In this document: in pieces, positions 56,042-64,000 of the stretch
How the letters are laid out: the number at the start of each line of letters is the position of its first letter
Numbering within the stretch: position 1 is the stretch's first letter
Assembly (NCBI RefSeq): GCF_001279775.1
Contig: NZ_LGDG01000100.1
Coordinates: 34,930-98,929, forward strand
DNA: 64,000 nucleotides
Direction: 5' to 3'
Origin: Streptomyces sp. MMG1533
Lineage (GTDB): Bacteria; Actinomycetota; Actinomycetes; Streptomycetales; Streptomycetaceae
Position numbers and translations under genes: made by a program
The notes under the pieces: generated by a model
What the model was told of the DNA's origin: nothing
Databases searched by the model: none
The model's input: the letters and a program-made list of their open reading frames with translations, nothing else

Positions 56042-58666
56042 GTGAGCGAGATACCAGCGAAGGCCACGGAGTCGGAAGACCCGTCGGACGGCGCGAGGAC
56101 GGAGGCCGCGAGTGCTGCCGCGGCGGGGATCCGTCCGGAAGACGTGCCGCTTGGGGACGCCGTGTGGCAGAGCAGTCCGCCCGGCTCGATCTACGACTAC
56201 ATCAGGGTCGCTTCCTTCTCCATCGGCCCCGACGGGCTGGTCGACCAGTGGAGCCTGCGGGCCGAGCAGCTCTTCGGTATCACCGCCGCGCGGGCCGTCG
56301 GCATGGACCCCATCGAGGCGTTCGTCGACCCCGACCTTCAGGAGCGGGGCCAGCGGAAGATGGCCGAGATCCTCGACGGCCGGGAATGGACCGGTGTAGT
56401 CCCCTTCCGGATGCCGGACACGGCGGCCGGCGAGCGCGGCCGGCAGGGCCTCGCCGAGGTGTACGTCATGCCGACGCGGACCGAGGACGGTGAGAAGGCC
56501 GCCGTCTGCATCGTCGTCGACGTCCGCACCCTGCGCAGCATCGAGACCGATCTCGCCGCCTCGCAGGCGATATTCGGTCAATCTCCGTTCGGCTTCCTGC
56601 TGATCGACCCCGACCTGCGGGTGCGCCGCGCCAACCAGCAGTTCGCCAACACCTTCGGCGGCACCCCCGACGACCACCGCGGCAAGGGCGTGTACGACTA
56701 TCTGCAGCGCCCCGAGGCCGAGCGGGTCGCCGCGACCCTGCGCCGGGTACTGGAAACCGGCAACTCCATCACGGACATGCACGTCACGGGCCTCGTGCCG
56801 GGCTCCGAGGAGCGCCGCCACTGGTCCATCAACCTTTACCGCGTGCACAGCGGCTCCGGCCGCCCCATCGGCATCGCGTGGCTCGGACTCGACATCACCT
56901 CCCGCCGCGCCGCCGCCCGCGAAGCCGCCTCCGCCCGGCGCAATCTCGCCCTTCTGAACGAGGCCGGGGCCCGCATAGGCAACTCCCTCGACCTGGAGAC
57001 CACCGCCCGCGAACTCCTCGACGTCGTCGTCCCCGGCTTCTGCGACCTGGCCACGGTCGACCTCTACCAGGGCCTGCTGGCCGGCGACGAGACCCCGCCC
57101 GGTCTCGCCGACGGCAGCGCCGAACTCCGCCGCGTCGCCTTCGCCAGCGCCGTCTCCGACGCGCCCTTCGCCGGCTCGGGCGATCCGGTCGCGGTCGGCG
57201 CGGTCCACCACTACCCCTTCAACTCGCCCTGCGCGGACGCCCTGCGCACCGCGCGCCCACGGATCGTCCCCGCCGAGGAGGGCGGTCTCGTCCAGTCCAC
57301 GATCGCGGTGCCGATGGTCGCCCACGACACCGTCGTGGGCCTGGCGCAGTTCGCCCGTACGAAGGGCAGCGAGCCGTTCGGCGACCGGGACCGGGACCTG
57401 GCGGTGGAGCTGGCGGCCCGTGCGGCCGTCTGTATCGACAACGCCCGCCTCTACCGGCGCGAGCACGAACGCGCGTTGATACTGCAGCGGTCCCTGCTGC
57501 CCCCCGGCGACCCGGTCGCCTCCGGCCTCGACATCGCCTGCCGCTACCTGCCCGGCAACTCCTCCTCGGACCGGCCCAGCGAGGTCGGCGGCGACTGGTT
57601 CGACGTGATCGAACTGCCGGGGCACCGGACGGCCTTGGTGGTCGGGGACGTGATGGGCCGGGGCCTGCGGGCCGCGGTCGCGATGGGTGAACTCCGGTCG
57701 GCCGTACGCACACTGGCCCTGTTGGACCTCGAACCGGCCGAAGTCCTGTCCGCATTGGACGAGATCGCGCGCGGACTCGGGGCACCGGGAGGCGTCCAGC
57801 AGGCCACCCGCGCCGCCCGTCGCCCCCGCGAGGCGGACCTCTCCGAGGTGTACCTGGCGACCTGCGTGTACGCGGTCTACGACTCGGTGACCCGCAGGTG
57901 CACCTTCGCGAACGCGGGCCATCTGCCTCCGGTCCTGGTCGAACCCGGCGAGGCGGCGCTGATGCTCGACGTGCCGCCGGGCATGCCGCTCGGCGTGGGT
58001 GGCGAACCCTTCGAGGAGGTGGAGGTCGACCTTCCCGAAGGCGCACTGCTGGCGCTCTACACGGATGGACTGGTCGAGTCGCGCGACCACCCGCTGGACG
58101 AGGGCCTCCAGGCCTTCGTGGGAGCGCTGACGGACCCCTCCAGCCCCCTGGAGGACGTCTGCGACCACGTCCTCAACACCCTCGACAGCCACCACGGCGA
58201 GGACGACATCGCCCTGCTCATGGCACGCGTCCAGGGACTGCCCGCCGAGTCGGTCGGCGACTGGACGCTGCCGCGCGAGCCGCGCAGCGTGGGCAAGGCC
58301 CGTGAGTACGCACGCGGCCAGCTGCTCAGCTGGGACATGGAACCCCTGGTCGACACGACGGAGCTGCTGGTCAGCGAGCTGGTGACGAACGCGCTGCGGT
58401 ACGGCGAGGGCGAGATCAGGCTGAGACTGCTCCTCGACCGCACGCTGGTGTGCGAGGTCTGGGACTCCGGCCTGGTCCAACCGCGCCGCCGTCGCGCCCG
58501 CGACACGGACGAGGGAGGACGCGGACTGCAGTTGGTCGGCCTCCTCAGCGCGGCCTGGGGCTCCCGCCGGACGCCGCGCGGCAAGACGGTGTGGTTCGAA
58601 CTTCCGCTGCCGGACGGGGAGAACGGGCTGGCGGATCCGGCGGAGGCATTGCTCAGCCTGTTCTGA
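56042..58666 (+). CDS. Multidomain SpoIIE-family protein phosphatase (PAS-PAS-GAF-PP2C-HATPase)
   Basis: 874-residue cytoplasmic regulator. The first PAS domain lies near residues 50-145 (FSIGPDGLVDQWS), the second near 165-290 (FGFLLIDPDLRVRRANQQF), and a GAF domain at ~305-460. The SpoIIE/PP2C phosphatase domain (~470-705) has EVGGDWFDVIELPG and ALYTDGLVESR. A C-terminal HATPase_c domain has ELVTNALRYGEGEI and GRGLQLVGLLSAAWG. It probably dephosphorylates an anti-anti-sigma factor while the ATPase acts as anti-sigma. GTG 56042 follows gctggagggga; an upstream open frame to 55847 has no domain match. Confidence 0.92.
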   Translation: MSEIPAKATESEDPSDGARTEAASAAAAGIRPEDVPLGDAVWQSSPPGSIYDYIRVASFSIGPDGLVDQWSLRAEQLFGITAARAVGMDPIEAFVDPDLQERGQRKMAEILDGREWTGVVPFRMPDTAAGERGRQGLAEVYVMPTRTEDGEKAAVCIVVDVRTLRSIETDLAASQAIFGQSPFGFLLIDPDLRVRRANQQFANTFGGTPDDHRGKGVYDYLQRPEAERVAATLRRVLETGNSITDMHVTGLVPGSEERRHWSINLYRVHSGSGRPIGIAWLGLDITSRRAAAREAASARRNLALLNEAGARIGNSLDLETTARELLDVVVPGFCDLATVDLYQGLLAGDETPPGLADGSAELRRVAFASAVSDAPFAGSGDPVAVGAVHHYPFNSPCADALRTARPRIVPAEEGGLVQSTIAVPMVAHDTVVGLAQFARTKGSEPFGDRDRDLAVELAARAAVCIDNARLYRREHERALILQRSLLPPGDPVASGLDIACRYLPGNSSSDRPSEVGGDWFDVIELPGHRTALVVGDVMGRGLRAAVAMGELRSAVRTLALLDLEPAEVLSALDEIARGLGAPGGVQQATRAARRPREADLSEVYLATCVYAVYDSVTRRCTFANAGHLPPVLVEPGEAALMLDVPPGMPLGVGGEPFEEVEVDLPEGALLALYTDGLVESRDHPLDEGLQAFVGALTDPSSPLEDVCDHVLNTLDSHHGEDDIALLMARVQGLPAESVGDWTLPREPRSVGKAREYARGQLLSWDMEPLVDTTELLVSELVTNALRYGEGEIRLRLLLDRTLVCEVWDSGLVQPRRRRARDTDEGGRGLQLVGLLSAAWGSRRTPRGKTVWFELPLPDGENGLADPAEALLSLF

Positions 58667-58675
58667 GCCTGATTC

Positions 58676-58731
58676 GAGTGGGCTACGCGGATATTTGAGC
58701 GGGCTACGCGGATTTGAGCGGGCTACGCGGA
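58676..58731. repeat. Three tandem copies of a ~19-21-bp unit
   Basis: gag(t/c)gggctacgcgga occurs at 58676, 58697 and 58716, the first followed by tattt and the second by ttt. The third copy runs into the last codons of the minus-strand TPM-family gene (stop at 58723). It lies between convergent genes and may be a slippage tract. Confidence 0.7.
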
Positions 58732-60447
58732 GGGGAGTCCTCGTCTGGCCTCCGTGTGCGGTCCGCCGAAGCTCGGCGGCGGACCGCCGTCCGGGCCGCC
58801 GCCCAGGAGGATCCCGCCGAGGACGGCCCCGGCGACCCCGCTCGCGTGCCCGGCCGCACCGGTGACCGGGTTGCCGTGCACACGCACGTCCTGCTCGGCG
58901 AGCTCGCGCGCCTGCCCGGCCAGGCTGTGGGCGCGTACCAGGCCGGCGAGGGGTGCGTCGAGCAGTTCCCGTGCCGCCGCGAGCCGGGTGCGGGCGTGGG
59001 CACCCACCACGCCCCGGTGCGTGGCGACGAAGGTGTCCGCCACGGCGGTGGCGCTGTGCGCGGCGAGCCGGGCCGCCGCCGGGAGGACCCCGGCCCGCCC
59101 GGTGGCGACCGGGGCGAGGGCGCGCACGATCCGGTGCAGGACGCCCAGCGGGTCGTACGGCTGCCCGCCGGTCAGTTCCTGCCGTACGGAGGCCAGCACG
59201 CTGTCGGCGTGCAGGACCCGTGACCGCAGCTCGCCCACGGGGACGCGGGGCAGGGCGTCCGGGGACTCCGGCCGACGTGCCGATCTCCTCGCGTCGTCCG
59301 CCGTGTCGCCCGCGCCGGTCCTCGTTCCCGCCCCGGCCTCCGGCAACGCGCCCGTCATGGCGCCCATGCCCGCGTCCGCGGGCCGCTTCCCCTCCCCGGC
59401 GGCCGGCAGCATGCCCCGCACCCCCGAGAGCTCCGCCTCTGCCCCGGTCAGGGCGCTCGCCACCATCCCTGCGGCGAACCTCAGCTCGGTGGCCAGTCGG
59501 TCGATGCCGTCGACGAAGGCGGCGGCCTGATCGACGGCTCCCTCGGCGGCGCGCAGATGCCGGGCCGCCACCTCGGCGTCGCCCAAGTCGGCCATCTGGT
59601 GGGCCTGGTTGAGATGGGTCGTGGCGAACACCAGTCGGTCCTTGGCCTGTTCGGCGGAGCCGGTGACCGAGGCGGTGGCGGCGGGCGCGTACCGCTCGGC
59701 CAGGTCGGCGAGGGTCGACTCCGTGGTCGACGTGCGGCCGGCGAGTTCCCGGAAGCGTGTTTCCGCGACGGCCAGCGCCTCGCCGATCTCCCGCTCCAGG
59801 GCGCGGAGCCGGTCGAAGGCCGCGGCCTCCTCGTCCAGGCGGCGGCCCGCCTCCTGGCACCGGCCCGCGATCCCGGCGAGCGCGTGGCGACGGGACGTCT
59901 CGTCGTCCGGGACGCCGGTGTCGTACCGCTGCCGGATGCGGAAGGCGGCCGACAGTTCGGACTCCGCGTCGCGCACGGCCAGGGTGAAGGGGGCGACGGC
60001 CGTCGGTCCGGAACGGGCCTCGGCGTAGCTCAGTTCCTCGCGACTGGTGCGGATCCAGTTGTCGGCGTCGGTGAGGAGGGTCCGGGACCGGTCGTCGAGT
60101 TCCGTGAGGGGCGGGGCCGCGGGTGTGGTGTGGGTGCCGCCGGGGGTGGTCCGGGTTCTGGCCCGTCTGGTGCGTCGTAGGTATCCGTATCCGGCCAGTG
60201 CGCCCACCGCACCCACCACTACGAGCGGCAGGACCAGGTCCGTGGCCGATGACCCCTCGTCCTCCGGCGCGGCGGCGGCCACCGGGGCGTCGGTGCTGAT
60301 CGCAACCGGGACGTCCGTGCTGATCGTCATCCCTGGCAACACCAGCCACACGAGCCCGGCCGCACCGCCCAGCACGGCATGCGTCACCCGCACGGATATG
60401 TGAGAGCGGGCACGCCGCGGTCGGCCCCGGATCAACGATGACGTCAC
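58723..60447 (-). CDS. TPM-family membrane protein lacking the N-terminal TPM domain
   Basis: 574-residue protein. An N-terminal hydrophobic segment (THAVLGGAAGLVWLVLPG) is followed after ~35 residues by a TM helix (LVLPLVVVGAVGALAGYGYL) and a long, helical, Ala/Glu/Arg-rich cytoplasmic region with predicted coiled coils to the Gly-rich end. The region after the TM helix matches actinobacterial TPM-domain proteins, in which a ~130-150-residue TPM domain lies between the signal peptide and the TM helix. That domain is missing here. Start GTG 60447. Role unknown. Confidence 0.72.
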   Translation of the reverse strand: MTSSLIRGRPRRARSHISVRVTHAVLGGAAGLVWLVLPGMTISTDVPVAISTDAPVAAAAPEDEGSSATDLVLPLVVVGAVGALAGYGYLRRTRRARTRTTPGGTHTTPAAPPLTELDDRSRTLLTDADNWIRTSREELSYAEARSGPTAVAPFTLAVRDAESELSAAFRIRQRYDTGVPDDETSRRHALAGIAGRCQEAGRRLDEEAAAFDRLRALEREIGEALAVAETRFRELAGRTSTTESTLADLAERYAPAATASVTGSAEQAKDRLVFATTHLNQAHQMADLGDAEVAARHLRAAEGAVDQAAAFVDGIDRLATELRFAAGMVASALTGAEAELSGVRGMLPAAGEGKRPADAGMGAMTGALPEAGAGTRTGAGDTADDARRSARRPESPDALPRVPVGELRSRVLHADSVLASVRQELTGGQPYDPLGVLHRIVRALAPVATGRAGVLPAAARLAAHSATAVADTFVATHRGVVGAHARTRLAAARELLDAPLAGLVRAHSLAGQARELAEQDVRVHGNPVTGAAGHASGVAGAVLGGILLGGGPDGGPPPSFGGPHTEARRGLPSA

Positions 60448-60530
60448 ATTTCGGAGCGTATGAGGAGGAATGAGGGCGCGCGACCGGGGTGGCGGGTGGC
60501 CGTACGCCGATGGGGGAGGGGAACGCCGTC

Positions 60531-61775
<1,245 letters not shown>

Positions 61776-61836
61776 GCCCCCGGCGGCCCCCTGAAAACCG
61801 GCTGCGGTCGGCACCCGGCGGTGCGAGCATCCGACG

Positions 61837-62841
61837 ATGACCGCCACCCGCAAGCCCCTCACCCGCGACGACCTGGCCCCTCTCGCCCGGGCGGCGACCG
61901 GCCCCCACCGCTCCCTCGCCGCCGTCGCCCGGCTGCGCGGCGGCACCAAGAAGGGCGTGTACCGGCTGACCTTCGACGACGACTCCACGGCCGTCGCCTA
62001 CGTCTGGTCGGAGGACGAGGACTACTGGGACGCCGGGCCCTCCGATCCGCGCGACCCCTTCTCCCACGGGAGGGGCCTCGCCCTGTTCACCGCGGCGCAC
62101 GACCGGCTGGCCGCCGCCGGTGTGCGCACGCCCCGGCTGCTGTACGCCGACGCCACGCACACACACCTCCCGGCGGACGCGGCGGTCGTCGAGGACATGC
62201 GGGGCGGGAGCCTTGAGGAGGCGCTGGAGCGGGACCCGGTCGCGGGCCAGGCCTCGCTCCAGAGGCTGGCCGCACAGCTCACCGAGCTCCACGCGCACGA
62301 GGCGCCCGCCTTCGGGAAGGTCGTCCTCGTCGACAACGGCGGTGAATCGTCCGCGAGTTCCTGCGAGCGGCGCGTCACCACGGGCGCCCTGCGCGACATC
62401 ACCGAAGTCGCCGCGAGAGACGCACGGATCGCCGCCGTGCGAGAGGACCTTCAGGCCGCGGTACGGGAACTCGCCTCCGCCGTCCACCCCCGCTCCCGGT
62501 ACTCCCTCATCCACGGAGAACTCGGCCCGGACCACGTCCTGTTGGACGCGGAGGGCAATCCCGCCCTGATCGACATCGAAGGCCTGATGTACTTCGACGC
62601 GGAGTGGGAGCACGTCTTCCTCCGGATCCGCTTCGGCCGTCACTACGACACTCTCGGCGCCCCCGGCCTGGACGAGGACCGCCTCCGCCTCTACCGACTG
62701 GCCATGCACCTCTCCCTCGTGTCCGGCCCGCTCCGCCTCCTCGACGGCGACTTCCCGGACCCGGAGCCGATGCGGGCCATCGCCGAACACAATCTGCGCA
62801 GGGCCCTGGAGCTCGTCGGGCGTCGGGGTGCGGCGACGTAA
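61837..62841 (+). CDS. APH-fold phosphotransferase family protein
   Basis: 334-residue protein of the aminoglycoside phosphotransferase superfamily. The catalytic loop reads HGELGPDHVLLD, with Glu and His where the classical HxDxxxxN loop has Asp and Asn. IDIEG corresponds to the DxD/DFG-like metal site. This variant occurs in a group of actinobacterial APH-like proteins of unknown substrate. Resistance should not be assumed. ATG 61837. Plus strand, 61 bp after the GH18-like gene. Confidence 0.85.
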   Translation: MTATRKPLTRDDLAPLARAATGPHRSLAAVARLRGGTKKGVYRLTFDDDSTAVAYVWSEDEDYWDAGPSDPRDPFSHGRGLALFTAAHDRLAAAGVRTPRLLYADATHTHLPADAAVVEDMRGGSLEEALERDPVAGQASLQRLAAQLTELHAHEAPAFGKVVLVDNGGESSASSCERRVTTGALRDITEVAARDARIAAVREDLQAAVRELASAVHPRSRYSLIHGELGPDHVLLDAEGNPALIDIEGLMYFDAEWEHVFLRIRFGRHYDTLGAPGLDEDRLRLYRLAMHLSLVSGPLRLLDGDFPDPEPMRAIAEHNLRRALELVGRRGAAT

Positions 62842-62931
62842 GAGTCCCGTGGCCGAGACGTCATGCGCGCTTTGCCCGCACGGGTCCTTCCGTTGGTTGT
62901 GGGCGGGCTGTGAGCGTCCTACGGTCCCCGG

Positions 62932-63885
62932 ATGCGAGCGCTACTCACCAGCCAGGCTGCCCGGCGTGCCCTGCGGCCGATCGTCGAACTCATCGACCAG
63001 CGCATCGAGCGCCAGGTCCGCCGCGCCGTCGGGAACACCGGCGGGAAAAGCATCGGAGGCACCACCGGGAACACCAAGGCCGAGGCGGTGCAGCAGGAAC
63101 TGGACAAGCTGCGCAGCCGTCAGCGCCCCCTGGAGCTGTTCTTCGACGGCACCGGGCGCGGCGCGTCACGGCTGCCGTCCGCGTCCCATCTCAACCGCGC
63201 GATCGAGGAGCTGGCGCAGGTCACCGGGGACAAGAACGGCGCGGAGCGCAATGTCGCCCAGGCGTTCCGGCTGCTCATCGCGCTGGAGGCGCTCGGGGTC
63301 GGCCGGATCGCCGGCGGCACCATGAACATCGTCGGCAAGCTGTCCGCCGTACCGCTGCTCGATCCGCCGAACGACGAGATCCTGGAGATCGGCACCCTGT
63401 ACGGGATGTTCGGCGCCGCACTGATCCGGATGATGGAGCGTGCGGGGCGTGATCCGCGGCTGACGATCGTCGATCCGCTCGCGGGGACGCAGTTGCAGCC
63501 CGGCGCCACCATGGGGGACGACGCCTCGGGCACCCCGGTGCGGGGAGCCGCGGTGCGCACCAATCTGTCGCTGGCGGGCGCGGCCGGTGCCGCGGCCCGG
63601 ATCCAGCAGGGCTTCTCCGAGGACCCCGAGGTGCGCGCCCTGGTCTCCGACCGCTCCTACGGCGTGATCATCGTCGACGGCGACCACTCGGCCGCCGGCG
63701 TGGCGGCGGACCTGGAGTGGGCCGAGCAGATCGTCGCGCCGGGCGGCATCGTCGTACTGGACGACTTCGGGCACCCCAAGTGGCCGGGCATCAAGGAGGC
63801 GTTCGAGAAGCACATGGCCACCGACACCCGGTTCACCTTCCTGGGCCAGGTGGCGCACTCGGGGTACCTGCGGGCCTCAGTCTGA
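62932..63885 (+). CDS. Class I SAM-dependent methyltransferase (TylF/CmcI-like arrangement)
   Basis: 317-residue protein. An Arg/Gln/Gly-rich N-terminal ~75 residues of no known domain leads to a methyltransferase core: ILEIGTLYGMFGAALIRM (motif I), LTIVDPLAGTQ, then VIIVDGDHSAAGVAADLEWA and GIVVLDDFGHPKWPG. The D-G-D-H and L-D-D motifs are typical of TylF/cephalosporin hydroxylase-like enzymes that act on sugars or small molecules. ATG 62932. The end overlaps a convergent minus-strand gene by 9 bp. Confidence 0.86.
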   Translation: MRALLTSQAARRALRPIVELIDQRIERQVRRAVGNTGGKSIGGTTGNTKAEAVQQELDKLRSRQRPLELFFDGTGRGASRLPSASHLNRAIEELAQVTGDKNGAERNVAQAFRLLIALEALGVGRIAGGTMNIVGKLSAVPLLDPPNDEILEIGTLYGMFGAALIRMMERAGRDPRLTIVDPLAGTQLQPGATMGDDASGTPVRGAAVRTNLSLAGAAGAAARIQQGFSEDPEVRALVSDRSYGVIIVDGDHSAAGVAADLEWAEQIVAPGGIVVLDDFGHPKWPGIKEAFEKHMATDTRFTFLGQVAHSGYLRASV

Positions 63886-64000
63886 CGAGGACCGCCGCCG
63901 GATCCTGTTCCCGAGCCACACGAGCGGGTCGTACTTGCGGTCGACGGCCCGTTCCTTCAAGGGGATCAGTGCGTTGTCCGTGATCTTGATGCCCTCGGGG
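63877..64000 (-). CDS. C-terminal end of an unrecognised protein (cut by window edge)
   Basis: The last 40 codons on the minus strand read PEGIKITDNALIPLKERAVD, then RKYDPLVWLGNRI and a basic tail RRRSSSD, ending at TGA 63879-63877. The frame stays open to the right edge of the window. Too little is visible to assign a family. The short overlap with the methyltransferase gene end shows two convergent genes packed tail to tail. Confidence 0.7.
   Translation of the reverse strand, partial: PEGIKITDNALIPLKERAVDRKYDPLVWLGNRIRRRSSSD

Noticed and set aside
61837..62841. Aminoglycoside resistance gene
   Set aside because: Only the fold is supported. The catalytic loop is atypical and there is no resistance context.

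Overview
This window looks like a Streptomyces chromosome. It is very GC-rich, uses GTG starts often, overlaps start and stop codons within operons, and carries a typical Streptomyces core block (ispH, ppgK, a DUF6542 gene, ychF) plus SpoIIE/HATPase regulators, a DUF4190 protein and GntR genes. No rRNA, tRNA or CRISPR array was recognised.

Layout. (1) 1-3132: core block, with ispH cut by the window edge. (2) 3394-6225 (minus): three-gene operon for idonate/ketogluconate interconversion (2-hydroxyacid dehydrogenase, gluconate 5-dehydrogenase, L-idonate 5-dehydrogenase), followed by a LysR regulator gene. (3) 7597-14165 (plus): divergent operon pxpA-pxpB-pxpC, MHS-family transporter, SDR, class I aminotransferase and RraA/HMG-aldolase-type protein, proposed here to degrade pyroglutamate or a substituted pyroglutamate. 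(4) 14166-23096: accessory block bounded by two copies of a 124-bp direct repeat. It holds an amino-acid-permease relic, a YefM/YoeB pair, a broken PIN toxin, a PucR/CdaR regulator and the divergent operon of a polar amino acid ABC importer, a class I glutamine amidotransferase and a Y4yA-type PLP decarboxylase. An IS3 relic closes it.

(5) 23097-48024: a glutaminyl cyclase lipoprotein gene, then a large Wzx/Wzy-type exopolysaccharide or cell-surface glycan locus. It has a BY-kinase, a DUF4012 protein, an initiating phosphoglycosyltransferase, a UDP-xylose synthase-like enzyme, a WecG/TagA glycosyltransferase, two GT4 enzymes and one GT2 enzyme, seven intact methyltransferase-type genes, a flippase, a polymerase/ligase-like membrane protein, Gmd and Fcl (GDP-fucose), an LAATG sortase substrate and a low-molecular-weight tyrosine phosphatase. 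Within it, a segment at 34.8-35.7 kb is partly duplicated at 37.3-37.6 kb, and the two copies have decayed in different places.

(6) 48025-64000: an IS630 relic, then more ordinary regulatory and hypothetical genes: two tandem serpins, a DUF4190 protein, a GntR regulator, a small SPOR-like protein, a Nudix hydrolase, a 261-bp MITE-like element, an anti-sigma-type ATPase, a multidomain SpoIIE phosphatase, a TPM-family protein that lacks its TPM domain, a GH18-like membrane protein with hypervariable-looking repeats, an APH-fold kinase and a methyltransferase. The last 124 bp hold the C-terminus of an unrecognised minus-strand gene.

Functions are from motif reading only. No database search was possible, so substrates given for the catabolic operons and the glycan locus are inference.
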